A stretch of DNA of 64,000 nucleotides. Source: Undaria pinnatifida. Lineage: Eukaryota > Sar > Phaeophyceae > Laminariales > Alariaceae. Positions 23,401-35,025 of this stretch are shown one piece after another. Where the stretch lies: the NCBI GenBank assembly GCA_012845835.1, contig JABAKD010000016.1, positions 16,583,625-16,647,624 on the forward strand. The letters run 5' to 3'. The notes beneath the pieces are model-generated. The model searched no databases, was not told where the DNA came from, and saw only the letters and a program-made list of their open reading frames with translations. Position 1 is the first letter of the stretch. Each line of letters starts with the position of its first letter. Made by a program: the position numbers and the translations under genes.

Positions 23401-24622
23401 GCTCAGCAGCGCAGCGCAGCGCCGTGCGGTGCCGTGCGGTGCCGCGCCCTGCCCTACGGTGCTGCGCCATGCTGCGCTGTGCCTTCTTTCGCACATGCAG
23501 TACCAGGTATTATGCGAAGTACCAGGTATCAGGTACCGGTATGTACGTGTGCTCTTTGATAATCGATTGTCCTCTCACGGTTCTCTTCTTTTCCCCCCCC
23601 CCGCAAAGTACACTCGTACTGCCGCTCAGAACGTGACATCGCCAGTAAGCACACAGCACAACACAGGGCAATCAGCTCTGCGCAAGTACCTATTCTTGGC
23701 GTTATCAAATAGCTACAGTTAGTTGCCCCAAATAATGGACCTCTGCTTTCTGCCGCGGGGAAAAAAATGGTTGTATTCTTCGTTGCGCGAGCGTAGCGGG
23801 CGGCGTCAGCCGCCCGCGGAGCGGAGCCGGTGTAACAACTGCTAAAACATTGAAGCATTGAGCCCACCATCAGCAGGACAAAATCTTACGTATGTCAAGC
23901 TGCTGGTGTGGAGTGGATGGGGAATACGTTCGAGATGTGGGGCACGCAAAAAAGAGGTTTCCCATATTTCCACATATCAGTATGAAACCCACGAGGATAT
24001 CGCAGGATGCCCCATGTCCCATGTCCCCGGATGCAAGAGTGGGAAGCATTACCAGAGACCGAGCCGAATACCAATGGCCAAATAAAAACTACAGACCACC
24101 TACAGGTACTGCTGTACGAGTCGTGGGTAATGTTTTTGTTTGCTGTAGCTGTATCTGGTGAGGGGGCACATGCTGCCTACATGTCAGCATCATGGGTACA
24201 GCAGTATGTGGTAGTTGGTGCAGCGTGAGTACCTGGTAGACTACTAATACTGCAACGTGGAGCCTGATGGAACAAGTAATGGGAAGGAACAGCTTCAACA
24301 TTAACATTGCCTACTGAGCAGTACACCAATCAGGAGATGATGACGTAGCTGGGTAGCCACTCGGAAAAAATAACACAAACAGGGCCCGCTCTAATAACCA
24401 GGCGTGGATAGGCTGCTCCTGGAACACGTGTCGACTACTGCTGTGCTGGCCGTCCGTATATGAGGTCGAGAGCCGCACTCGTACACATGTGTCATGAGAA
24501 CTACTTGTGCCAGGTTTCCTGCGGTTACGAGCAGGTTGGGGTTGGGGAGAGACTCGCAATCGTTCCTCACCTGCGACTGATGCCGACAGCACCGCGAAGA
24601 ATACTCGCCAAGAACCACCCAT
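20432..24622 (-). CDS. clpS: Plastid-targeted ClpS-like protease adaptor
   Basis: ClpS proteins deliver N-degron substrates to the Clp AAA+ protease; here probably in the plastid stroma. Exons on the minus strand are 24622-24571, 22058-21805, 21118-20972 and 20602-20432. All junctions are GT/AG and close in phase, giving 207 residues. Exon 1 (MGGSWRVFFAVLSASVAG) is a signal peptide. Exon 2 continues NTA-FVLNAP, an ASAFAP-like plastid cleavage site, then a Ser/Ala-rich transit region. The ClpS core starts at FKVLLIGDEEYNREHVV and continues GKGFCGTYPEEEAELYVEQ to DMEKEG. By my hand alignment the pocket Asn of bacterial ClpS is Gly and the substrate-clamping His is Gln, so recognition may be altered. 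The tail is Ala-rich (AAAGAA). It is divergent from the DUF1995 gene, start codons 226 bp apart. Confidence 0.8.
22059..24570. other. First intron of the ClpS-like gene
   Basis: A 2.5 kb intron (minus strand) splitting signal peptide from transit peptide. Near its 3' end is a poly-C tract (G-rich on plus, 22063-22190). It holds a local duplication: about 22905-23240 and 23285-23540 share GTGCGGTGCC repeats, a TACCAGGTA motif and a GGTCGATACTCAT segment. No other exon was seen. Confidence 0.6.
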
Positions 24623-24848
24623 GATGCAAAAAAAGTACTGCTGCTGCTGTCGCCTGTGGCGCGTGCTCGCTTCGTGCGTCAAGCAGGAAGTTGAGGCATG
24701 AGCTGTGAGTAAACATGGTTTTGGCCCAAGCAAAAAACGCTTCTATATCTTATGGAAAGCCCTGGGCATCATAACGCTACACATGATTACATGATCTTTG
24801 TGCAACCGTATCTCATGTAAGCAGGCCATGAGCTCCTGCAATATCACG
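24623..24848. promoter_or_regulatory. Candidate bidirectional promoter between two plastid-protein genes
   Basis: 226 bp separate the minus-strand ATG of the ClpS-like gene (24622) from the best plus-strand ATG of the DUF1995 gene (24849). Both 5' UTRs and the shared promoter must lie here unless there are non-coding first exons. In-frame upstream ATGs at 24798 and 24828 could shorten the gap further. No TATA box was convincing; ACATGATTACATGATC near 24780 is a small direct repeat. Confidence 0.5.
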
Positions 24849-27800
24849 ATGAGGGCTGCAATTTTGTCGTCGTGGTTGCTTGTGGTGTGTATCATCGGAG
24901 GGGTATCCTCCTTTATGTCAGGTGGAAGCGTGAGATTCGTGGGACATGGGCGTCAGTTGACGAGCTCGCAAGCATTTCAGGTAGCAGGAATCGATGCGCT
25001 CAGAAAGAAGAAAACAGCAACAGAGCTCGTCCCGGAGCGACAACAAGGGCAACAGCGACGAGTTACCGTGAGGTGATGATGACCATAGAGAAAGAGATGG
25101 GATGCGCTTTGTTATAGAAGGCTAGATGTGGCACAACCATTAGGCGCACGGTCACTGAGTGCTTCGCAAAATTGAGAAAGCAGTCTCCAAACTCGCCCGC
25201 GCAGTTACGAGTAATCCAGGTACGGATTTCATATTGCAGTCGACAGACATACGAAAACAGGAAGTGGTATACCTGGTATACAACAAGCAGTGAACGAAAA
25301 CAACAATCGACAGGCCATATGCACGGACTGCTATCTCCGAGCCGGCGTGTAGTCAGGCTACATTCGGGTGTGATAGTCAAGACTTCGAAGGCGAGAGTTT
25401 CGTTCACAACTGCGGGGTCATTTAAGGAGCCATCCCCGAGTTTCAGGCGCGTATTCCCACCGCACCCGTACTGTCCAGCACACCCGCACACCAGCGTGCA
25501 ACGATAGCGAAGCCATGCGTCAACGCCTCTCGTGGTGTATAAAATATAATGTCCCCACGCCGTAGACCCGTTGAATCTCGTCGCCGCAGCTCTCACAGCC
25601 TTCGAGACCGACACCTAACCCTATAACGCTATCCGTGTACGTACGAAGTATGACGCTAACACCAACCCCAAGCCGAAACTCGAGTCCTGAAACCCTGGGA
25701 CCCTAACTTTTTTCCGACTGCGTACGAGGCGAGATGTAAATCACGCGTATGGGACCACTTACGAATCATCCCGTAGTACTGATAGTCACGACAGCAGTCA
25801 ACCGGTTTAATGACCAATCTCGCCAGACGAGCAAAAATACTGTATTTCCACAAGGCACCTCCTTTCTTCATAGAATTTTTTCGGTTTCTTTCGTAAATTG
25901 AATGTTCACCAGCGCGCTGACGCTGCACCGCACTGCTGTGTTATGTATGGGATGTGTTTGCCGTTGCCGCTTGTTGGCTTGCGCTGGCTACACCGACAGC
26001 TTGCGCTGTGCTTTGCCATCCGCTCGTGCACTCGCTTGCTCACCATGTGTTTTGTTCGCAAGACTGCCCGAGTAGTTGCTCTGCTTATCGTGGTATACAC
26101 TCATCGGCGATACGCTACTGCCGAGAGTACACCCCGCAACCCAACCAACACACGGGACGCAACTTTCGACATTGGCGCAACAAAAGGAAACCACCTCTCG
26201 GCTACATACCCTCAATTTCTACCACACTCAGCTGAATTCCAACAGGTTCTGAGCCTCATACACAAGGGCGAAGGTCGAAGGAGAGCCGTGATAAGACGGG
26301 AATTCACGCGCATGGACGCGCATGCTACGGTAGGGGTGGGCCCATTATAGTAATATTTCTGAGGCTGCTCAGTCGAGGAGCTCTGTTCCTCACCCAAAAA
26401 CTGACTCTGAGAAAAAATGAAAGTGCAACGCGATGAACATTCCCGTGGCCTACTATGCATAAGGGTGTTACGAATATTAGCGTAAAAGACCCATGCTACG
26501 GTAGAGATAGCACTTTTTTCTGAAACGGTTTCTGAAGGGTTGCACTCCTCAAGCCGAAATTGCCCGAAGCAGGCAACTTTTCTTCGTGATTTTCGTTGTA
26601 TACCTAGGCCATGAGGCGTTTCATCCGAAGTCAGTTTTAGTTTTCACCGAATCAATTTTTGGGAGAGGTCTTAAGCTCCCAAATTCAGGAACCTCAGAAA
26701 AAAAATGATGCGCCTTTATCGTAGCACGCGTCAAAATACAAATGGTAGGTCTAGCTCAAAATTCCCCACCTAAAGTAAAAATACCAACACTTACCATTAT
26801 AGTGAGCAAAAGATAGGACCCCTCCTAATAAAAACTCACCCATATAGTATATTACAAGTACCGACAACGCAGCTTGCAAAGATGAGTATTGACCTGAAAT
26901 TTGTCGCACTCACGGATGACGTCCTTGATTTTTTTTTTTATAAAATGGTCATTCACGAACTCACGGCTGACGTCCTTGAAATATTTTTCATAAAATGGTC
27001 ATTCACGGAAAGCGGCTATTAATAGTTCCTCAGTTAAGGAGCCCCGAATACCAAAAGTGTGGATACCAGTCCCTATTCCCTAGATTGTACCGCCTCTTTA
27101 TCACTATAATCCTTCAAGACCATCCTGGCTCCTCGAGGCAGGCACTGAGGGGTTTCCGCATCGTTGACCCTCGAGCGTGCGGTTGCGCACACAACCCACC
27201 TCGGTGTGTCTCCACACTAACACCTCCATCTGAGAAAGAGAAACCCGCGAAGGGACTACCGTCCCACAAACGTAACAGAAAAAAAAACTCGTCAGCCTTA
27301 AGAACGAGCCGAAAACTTGTAAGATTCAGTTACGGATACACTAAAAAAGATGCTCCGAAAAACTATTAATGTAGACCAAGCCTCTATATGTTATCAATAA
27401 CAAAAATAGCATTCCATAAGGTTTGAGATTCAGCGGGGTTGTTATGCGCCCAGGCCCGTCAGTGAGAGTTGTTTACCCTGGAAGGCACAAAATTGCTACC
27501 CCTACATCTGAACGTGTCCATGGCTACCACTTCTCCCTAGCCATGTTCCTCTACACCTCACCTCAACACCTTCCCATGACCTTTGAACCTACGCCATGAC
27601 TGTCGACAGCATGGTTGTCATAACTCTTCGCCACCGAATAGCATCCCGAACGTGGCTGTTGTTTTTTTAACTCACGAGTGGTACCCCTGTTGTGGGACGT
27701 GTTCGTAGCTGCCACTTTCTCCGTCGCCTTGCTCCTTCACACCTCACGTCACCAGCACCTTCCCGGAATATCTAAACCTATGCCGTACCCTCCCACAAGC

Positions 27801-30800
27801 ATGGTTAGCATTACTCCTCTCCGCCGAAGAACCCCCAAACGTGGCTGCCACTGCCTCGTTTTAAGGTTCTTCGGCGGAGAGGAGTTATGTCAACCGTGCT
27901 GTTGAAGGCCATGGTTCAAGTGCAGAGGTCATGACAAGGTGTTAAAAGGGGTGGGGTGTAGAGGCGAGCGATGAATATATGGTCCATCGCAACACGAGTA
28001 GCGGGTCCATCGTCACTGCGCTTGAGTTGGGGGTCGATACGACCAGCCACGTTTTGGGTTTGCTTCCGTAGAGCGGAGAGTAATGTCAACCATGCTGTTG
28101 AAGGCCAAGTGTAGAGGTCATGGAAAAATGCTAAAGGGGTGAGGTGTAGAGGCGAACGACGAACAGATGGTCCATCGCAACACGAGTAGCGGGTTCATAA
28201 GCAATGCGCTTGATCGGGGGGTCGATGCCACCGGCCGCGTTTTGGAGTTATTTTGTGGTAATAAGAATGATGTCAGTCAGCGCTGACTGCTAGCTCAGTG
28301 GTTACAATAGATATCTAACAAAACGTTTGCACAAGCTGGGGGCCGTCTGGCTGTTAAGCCGGAACCTAAGATTTGACCCAAGAGCTGCAATCCCTTTAGT
28401 CAACACTGCGTCGAGCAGATGGGGTTATACCCGCTTCTTGTTGCCAGGAAGCGTATTATCATGGCGTCCTTTGTTGAAAATATTTCGCTCAAGAGCTCGT
28501 AATCGTTTGTTATATCTCTTCCCCCCCGGATCAGCCCCGTCCTCCCCCGCCCCGCCTCTCCCCTTCCCCCTCCCCGCCACCTCTCCCCCGCACCTCCCCG
28601 TCCCCCGCTCCCTCGCCGCCTCGCCCCAACCCGGCCCCCAACCCCAACCCCCCCGCCCCCCGCCCTACCCCGCCCTACCCCGCCCCCGCCAATAGATGCT
28701 TCTTTGGTCTTGGTGGAGGTGCCGCTAAGAAGGGCCCGCCGGCAAACTACGACGCCATTTCGGCGCAGGCCATCTCCGCGGTGCAAGCGGGTCTCAAAGC
28801 GGGGGAGAAGGCAATGGAAGTCGAGGTCAGGCGTGCGCTCAGCGTGAGCTCGAATCAGTATATATATATCAATCCCCCATGGCGCGACCGTACCGCTGAG
28901 GTGTGTCCTCAACCCCTTTAGAGCCCCCAAATCCCTCCCTATACAAAATTCAAGTAAATTTGTCCCCAAAATGGGTTTCCAGTTGTAAAGGCGTTAAGCC
29001 TTACACAACCGCACACGCTTCACCCACGTTTTTTGGGGACACACTACTCGAAAATAGAGTAGGTTAATACTTTGCGGTACTAGAAGGGCTACCCCTTTTA
29101 CAAGTGCGAGGTATATCCCACGTGTGTTCCAAGAAGCTTGTCCCGAAAAGCGTGGTTGTGCGGTGCTAAAAGGAGTGAAAGCGTGAACGCCGGCTGCCAG
29201 TCATCCCACGGTAGGGTTTCCACCTTTTGGACCGAGCGTTTCTGAGCTTCTAATATGGTTGAGCTCCTCAAGTGATGAACTGCCGGTTATTCCGATTTTT
29301 TTACGATTATACATATTTTTAGCATTAGCGCATAGAAGTGTTGGGTCGGGTTGCACCAGCGAATGCCTTCGAAGTCATGTTTGGGGTGAGATATTGAACT
29401 AACTCTCCTCATGATGGGAGCTCAGAAAATTCTTGAAAAAATCTGCTGCACCCCCTCCCGTGGGATGGCTCCCGAGTGGACCCCGAGCCCCCCCCCTCGC
29501 CACTAATTTCAGCGTAATCGTTTTAAACGGTCGTGCGTCCGAGCCCCCCCCCCTCCCCCGCCAGCACCGTGGGCATGTTTTCTTCACGAAGGTTGAGTAA
29601 AAAGCACCGTTGTGGATGTTATTAATAGTTAGTCTTGCGACCATCACGTCCCCCTCCCCCCATACACCCCGAAACGTGACAATATGCTGCCGCTACCTTT
29701 CCGTCTCTACCTCTTCACCTTCTCCCCGGCCCCCCTCCCCCCACCCCCCCACCCCCCCCTTACCCCCCCACCCCCCTCTCCCCCTCCAGATCTCAAAGGA
29801 CTGCTCTTGGGATGCACACATAACGAAAGCAGTAGGAAAGGGTAAATCACAAGTAGGCAATATGGGTGCGATCCTAACAGACCCGCACCTTGGCACTAGG
29901 ATTAACAGATGTATTATGATGAATGTGATTGTACCAAAATTAGAATATGCAGGAGAAGTATGGGAAGGGAATGCGAAGTTCGTAAAACAGCTGGAAACAA
30001 TGCAGATGACAGCAGCTAAAAATATACTAGGATGCTCAAGTACGACGAGTAATGCAGTATTAAGAGCAGAACTACGAATGTACCCACTTAAAACAAATAG
30101 AGACGTGAGGAAGTTGAAACGGCAATGTGAAGTAAATAATATGCCAGGAAAGAATTTGCCAGCCATAGTTGATAGGGTTGTATGGAAGAAAATAACAAAG
30201 GGTGAGCTGGAATAAGATGGGATAACCTAGTCGAGAAACATGGAAGGATTTAGGGAGAGACCAAGAAGAGGTACTGTCTATAGAGAAGTTTGGCGGCTAC
30301 ACGACAGAAGTAGAAGAAAGAATAGAAGAAAGGGAAAGGCTAGCGCTAAGAAATAAGGTGAAAGAGGGAAAGCACTTGGAGATACACGGGGGGTTGAGGG
30401 AACATATTGGAATGGAAACGTATCTGCACGACCCAATGGACTACGCGAAAAAGCTGAAACTGCGATCTCGTGTAGGGGACCTGGACCTACCAGAAAGAAG
30501 AAAGAGATATACCAGTAGTGGGGAGAAGGAGGACGTGGCTACAAATATGTGCCCGTGTTGCACAACAATAGAGAGTAGGACTCACATAGTAGGACAATGT
30601 GAAATATACAAGGAGGAACGGAATGCGTTAGAGGAGGAGATGAGGAAATTAGACGTGTGTGACATGGAAGAGTTTGGTAGACTAGAGAGTAGCGAGAAAA
30701 CGATCGCTATCCTAGGAGATAGATGATGGCCGCAGACGGCGAAACAGGACGGGGATAGCATAAGCAAACAGTTTTTATGTAATATATGTAAGAAGCGTAA

Positions 30801-33800
30801 TGAGCTCCCAAATGTTGGAGGTGTCTCTATTGGGAGTAGGAACAGTGCTCCGTCTCGGAAAGGATGCGTGGTCAATGGTCGAATGACTAAGGCAAGCAAC
30901 AAATGAGTACGCCCCCCCCCCCCCCTTTCCCCTTCCGTATCCCCCCCCCTGCCCCCACTCCCACCCCCACCCTCCTCTGAACGACTTGGCGGTGAGCAGT
31001 TTCCTACTTTGGCTTCTCTGAACAAGATGAACGACGGAAGCGCCAAGAATCGACGCCTGGCCCGGACGAACACCCTCAACTTCGTCAAAAAGGTAGGTCT
31101 ACTGTAGACGCGCGTACCGTATGAACCCGTTGGCCAAAACAAGTTATCTGAGCAAGGCTTGTGTGGCGACACCAACCTCGCGCAACCTTGAGCTACTGCA
31201 CTGGATTTAGTGCAGCACTCGCTGCTGAACACAATATGTCAGTCCTGTTGTTTTAAGCGTCCCTAAAACGTGAGCCTGGCGTTCTTATTACTTTAGCTTT
31301 TTTGTTATCGGTGAGTCTATACTCGCGTGACCAAGCGCGTGGGCCAATCGCGTCGGGCAAGCACATCTTTCTATTACGTCGGCCTATCGGGTCGGCCTAG
31401 CGGGTCGGCCTAGCGCCTTAGCCATGCCACACCGAACCGATGCGCGAGATGCCCCTTCCGCTTTGTGCGCTCTCCCGCCCACTGTTTTATGTCCGTCGCT
31501 ATCGCGTGTGACTCCCGCGGGTGTTCGCTCCAACGAGGTTGTGCTCTCGAGGGTCGCTTGGTGGGCGTCGTGCCGTCCGTAGACCATACTGCTCGTCGGC
31601 CGACCGACCGACCGACCGACCGACCGACCGACCGACCGACCGACCGACCGACCGACCGACCAATCGGCCGTCCAAGGGACTGTTGTTGCATCCCTTTCGT
31701 CGCTACATTATGGCGGCAAGCAGGGGTTTTATCTCTGTGTTTCTTTGCTGTTTTTGTTTGTTTGGTTCCTGTTTATTTTTGCTTTGTTTTTGAATTTAAG
31801 CGTTCAACCTGTGCCTCCTCAATGATTTATTTATTTTTTCTGTTGTTTTTTTTATCTCTTCTTGTCGACCGGATTTCTCCCACCAGCTTGTGGGCGCGGT
31901 CGGGCGAGGAAAGAAAGTGTACATCGTATGCTGTGAGCCGGAAGCGAAGGCCGTCCTCGGCGACGTTAAAGGCTTGGATGTGCGCGACTTGAACGCGAAA
32001 AACTTGCCGCCGGCCAAGGCCGGAGACGTGCAAATTGTCGTAACGCCGGTGGGTTTCCTAAAAATAACGCTTGGTATGATGGGGGACCACGCTTTTCGGC
32101 CAAAATGTTTACGTCTGACGAGGCTCCTCAACTGAAGGACTAGCCAACAATATGGGAAGGCGGTGTTCTATTATGACGCGTGCTACGATTGAGGTATACC
32201 GTTTTCTGGCGAAAATGGTTCCTAAATGACGGGGGCTGGCTCCTTGATCCAAAATTGTCGGAAAAGAAAAAAAGAGGCCATTTGTTTTTGCATGATTTTC
32301 TCGTGGTGTATACATAGGCCATGTGATTTTTTACCCGGTAGCATTTTTTTTTTTTTCTCCAAATCAGTTTTTTGGGTTAAGACATGTCTTAAGCTCCCAA
32401 GTTGAGGAACCTCAGAAAAAAAAAGTGATGCGCCTCTATCTTTGCACCCGTCTTCTTCGTTATGTACGAGGGCCATGGGTTTGTTCATCGAGTTGTGCAC
32501 GGCAACAAAAAAAAAACTCCTAAGGAAGTATTTGGGTGAGGCAAAGACTTGCTCAAATGAGGAAGGTGGTTTTTTTTTGCGCACCTTTTGCTGTATACCA
32601 TAGGATGCGTTAAACGCTTTTTTTTTTTCTTGTCCGAGCCGGGGCTCTCACCATGACGTCAAACCAGCACTTGAACCACGCCAAAAGTAGAGGGGGCACT
32701 TTTCGAGGCTTTGTACGGGTCGGGTCACTTCTCGCTAGTCGCGATCCGACCCGGCCCATGAGATGTGAAAATCTCCTGACTGGACCTGACCCGACCCGAC
32801 CCACATGAGATTCCCGTGATAAATCGAACACCTCCTGACCCGACCGGACTCGATCCGGGAGATATTTTAAAAAGCTCCTGACCCAACCCGCGGATCGGAT
32901 CGTGACCCATGAAAAACCCATTTTCGGTCCCAACAGTTTTTGACTGGTGGGGATCCCCAACTGAGACGCCAGTGACCCGACCCGACCCATGAGATGTGAA
33001 AATCTCCTGACTAGACCTGAGCCGACCCGACCCATGAGATTCCCGTGATGAATCGAAGACCTCCTGACAAGACCGGACTCGACCCGAGAGATTTTTTTCA
33101 AGTTCCTGACCAGACCCGCGGGTCGGATCGTGACCCATGAAAGAACTATTTTTGGTCCCAACAGTTTTTGACTGGTGGGGATCCTCAACTGAAAATCCGC
33201 CTGAAACAAAAAAAATGAAAACTCAGTTGTATTGTAAAAACAAAGTTGTCACATGCGTATTATATCCACTGGACCGATGCCTTTTTTTTTTCATCTGGTT
33301 GCGCTTATGTACAAGGTTTCTCACGACCGCTTTTTTTGGTTTGACGTATAGAGCTCTAAAACGCGAGTACGCCTAAGAAAAGTGAGGTAACCCCCCCCCG
33401 TTCGGTACCGTGGCTCGCTTTTGGGTGCCGCTATCGGACCTCGTTTTAGTGGCCGGTTTAACCGAATTGGACCATTTTGGATTCAAAGGGAAAAATTGGC
33501 GGAAATAGGTGACGGTTGCGACATCAGCCACATGAGTATCCCGGGCTCCTGGGTTATGGGATGATGAACTTATTGTCCTGGTCTCCAACGCAATGGTTCC
33601 GCGACCCACGCGCAGCGTTGTACTCCCCGTACTGCTCCGCGGTCATAAAAATGGTCGCACTTAACTCCGAGGTTATTTCGGGCCCCACAAAAGAGAGGAG
33701 GGAGCAGGGAGGGTGCCCTCAGGCCTCTTGCTGGTCCAGCCGGGAACCCGGTATCCTTGGCAAACGCCGTTTTTTTACCCCCCCCCCCCCCCCTAGTGAG

Positions 33801-34699
33801 TACACCCCCCCCCCCCTTTCTGCGAGAAAACGAGTGCTGTCCTGGGAGATAGATGGTGGCCACAGATGGCGAAGCAGAGAGAAGATAAGATAAGCCAAAC
33901 GTTTCAGGTAATGTATGAAAAAGCGTCCTGAGCGCCCAAATGTTGGAGGTGTCTCTATTCGGAGTAAGGAACGGTGCTCCGTCTCGAAAGGGAAGCGTGG
34001 TCTTTGGACGAATGGCTGAGGAAAGCAACAAATGAGTACGCCCCCCCCTCCCCCCTCCCTGCCCTCTCATGCGCATCAGGCTGACCAAAGCCAGTGGAAA
34101 CTGGCCAAAAATATGGCTGAAACGGCGACTGTGGTTATTGTCAACGGTGTTTTTGTCAACGGCTACATGCCGTTTGAGCCCGTCTACTACTTCAAGCCGA
34201 TCTCGGGGTGGGGATCGGTCGTCCGCCAGTATCCGGGAAAGTTCACCGCGTACCTCACCGGCTCTAACAAAGTGGTGAGATCAATTCAGCTAATCAGAGG
34301 GAGGGCAGGATAACGCCTCCCCGGGTGTTACGTGGGTGTACATCCCGTCGGTTTGTATGCGCAGAAGCTAATCTTTGCCATTTTTCGCTTTTTTGTTGCT
34401 GTTCGTTTTCTTAATTGTTGTGGTAGGATGCCCGCATGGTAGGACTGTTCGTGCTTTTTGCCCTGACATTATTTTGCTTTTGCGTGGTTGCGGTTGCTGT
34501 ATCATGCTTGAGTCGCTCAACTCCCCCCGTCCCTTGCTTCCCGTCTGCGCGAAAAATCCATCAATTTTGTTCTCGTGTTTCCGTGCAGGTACCTTGCGAA
34601 GCGGGCCTCGCTAGGCAGGGAGAGATCCGAAGGCCAGACCTCAGGAGCGCCGCAAATGCACTCAGCGCTGCTTTTAGGGAACAAGAGTCCGACCGGTAG
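24849..34699 (+). CDS. Plastid-targeted DUF1995-type protein
   Basis: DUF1995 proteins are plastid or cyanobacterial proteins of mostly unassigned function. Exons are 24849-25072, 28696-28825, 31000-31092, 31887-32048, 34080-34274 and 34589-34699. All junctions close in phase, giving 304 residues and stop TAG. The N-terminus MRAAILSSWLLVVCIIGG ends VSS-F, a signal peptide with Phe at +1, then a basic transit region. The body matches the family pattern as I know it: helix AISAQAISAVQAGLKAGEKA, then MEVEFPTL, KKVYIVCCEPEAKAVL, AGDVQIVVTP, VVIVNGVFVNGY, FEPVYYFKPISGWG and YPGKFTAYL. The last exon gives EAGLARQGEIRRPDLRSAA. The start at 24849 best fits a signal peptide; ATGs at 24798 and 24828 are in frame. 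Introns hold MITEs and LINE fragments. Family assignment is from memory of motifs, not a search. Confidence 0.8.
26490..26752. mobile_element. MITE with CTACGGTAGAG-type ends
   Basis: It starts ACCCATGCTACGGTAGAG and ends ATCGTAGCACGCGTCAAA. The interior has TACCTAGGCCATG and TTTTTGGGAGAGGTCTTAAG, shared with copies at about 32170-32455 and 53080-53338. Confidence 0.55.
27535..28240. repeat. Large inverted repeat (two units per arm)
   Basis: ACTCCTCTCCGCCGAAGAAC (27813) and its complement GTTCTTCGGCGGAGAGGAGT (27862) face each other across about 30 bp. Outward from this centre the arms stay complementary but diverged (CACCTTCCC, CTACACCTCAC, AGCATGGTT). A second unit recurs on each side. It could extrude a long cruciform or hairpin RNA. 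Confidence 0.55.
28917..28998. repeat. 85-bp dispersed repeat, copy 2
   Basis: It begins GAGCCCCCAAATCCCTCCC and ends in CCAGTTGTAAAGGCGTTAAG, as at 9993-10077. It lies in the second intron of the DUF1995 gene. Confidence 0.65.
29205..29473. mobile_element. MITE with CATCCCACGGTAGGG ends
   Basis: It starts CAGTCATCCCACGGTAGGG and ends CCCGTGGGATGGCT. The interior holds CCTTCGAAGTCATG and CTCAAGTGATGAACT. Related copies are at 36668-36913, 50135-50392 and 55733-56000. It is about 270 bp and non-coding. Confidence 0.6.
29790..30905 (+). pseudogene. 5'-truncated non-LTR retrotransposon (LINE) remnant
   Basis: The C-terminal part of a LINE polyprotein downstream of reverse transcriptase. Recognisable stretches are ISKDCSWDAHITKAVGKGKS, IMMNVIVPKLEYAGEVWEGN, LGCSSTTSNAVLRAEL, then GDLDLPERRKRYTSS, a zinc-knuckle-like CPCC-x8-H-x4-C block and SSEKTIAILGDR. 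The frame breaks near 30213 and a stop at 30724 precedes the tail (NELPNVGGVSIGSRNSAPS), so it is inactive. The 3' end is AACAAATGAGTACG followed by C14. The 5' junction also abuts a C/T tract (29640-29788). It sits in the second intron of the DUF1995 gene, directly before the acceptor tract of the exon at 31000. Confidence 0.75.
31601..31662. repeat. (CGAC)n microsatellite
   Basis: About 15 uninterrupted ACCG/CGAC tetramers in the third intron of the DUF1995 gene. Related motifs (TCGGCC, GTCGGCCTA) surround it, suggesting growth from a CGAC-rich seed. Confidence 0.9.
32168..32455. mobile_element. MITE with GCTACG-ATTGAGGTATACCG end
   Basis: It starts GACGCGTGCTACGATTGAGG and ends around CTATCTTTGCACCCGTC. 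The interior shares CAAATCAGTTTTTTGGG and GTCTTAAGCTCCCAAG with 26490-26752 and 53080-53338. It lies in the fourth intron of the DUF1995 gene. Confidence 0.55.
32700..33185. mobile_element. GGGTC-rich MITE, two tandem copies
   Basis: Two about 235-bp units each contain GACCCGACCCATGAGAT-like text, GATTCCCGTGAT and the 3' flank GGTCCCAACAGTTTTTGACT. The repeated flank shows that element and neighbouring DNA were duplicated together. Confidence 0.55.
33820..34035 (+). mobile_element. LINE 3'-end fragment
   Basis: It matches the last about 215 bp of the LINE at 29790-30905: GGAGATAGATG, CCCAAATGTTGGAGGTGTCTC and AACAAATGAGTACG plus poly-C. It is preceded by two C runs and followed by the poly-C/T tract of the acceptor at 34079. 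Confidence 0.7.
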
Positions 34700-34957
34700 C
34701 AGATACAGCCTTCTTGACTGCGCTCGATGGGCGAGATGGTTGTTTAACGGTGTGAGGGTACTTAGAGGCAACAGGCATGTTCTCCCTGGGGCATTTTGTA
34801 TGTTTCGGACAGGCGCCTCCGGTCCATTTAATTTCATGCTTGATGGTCTGCACGTTTACGCGATAATTACGGGCGACCGCTTTTGTGTCCTAATCTCGTG
34901 AGTGCCTGCTTTCGATACCCATTCCGTACTGATTCTGCGATAGCCCCCCCCCCAACC

Positions 34958-35025
34958 TGCTCCGCGTCTCGAAAGGGATGCAAGGTCAATGGTCAAATGA
35001 CTAAAGCAAGTAACAAATGAGTACG
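34958..35025 (+). mobile_element. Short LINE 3'-end fragment
   Basis: It contains only the last about 65 bp of the LINE (TCTCGAAAGGGATGCAAGGT to AATGAGTACG), bordered on the left by CCCCCCCCCC and on the right by poly-C. Confidence 0.65.

Larger units (their letters stand above)
25073..28695. other. First intron of the DUF1995 gene
   Basis: A 3.6 kb intron from GTGATG to a C-rich tract and AATAG. It holds MITE copies at about 26310-26460 and 26490-26750, a dispersed repeat with TTGCAAAGATGAGTATTG (26873-27000), the inverted-repeat structure 27535-28240 and a tRNA A-box-like TAGCTCAGTGGTTA at 28293. No internal exon was found. Confidence 0.6.

Noticed and set aside
25898-26460. Overlapping frames on both strands
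   Set aside because: Several frames are equally open; the region ends in MITE sequence.
31594-31670. CRISPR-like short repeats (CGAC)n
   Set aside because: A simple tetranucleotide microsatellite without spacers in a eukaryotic intron.
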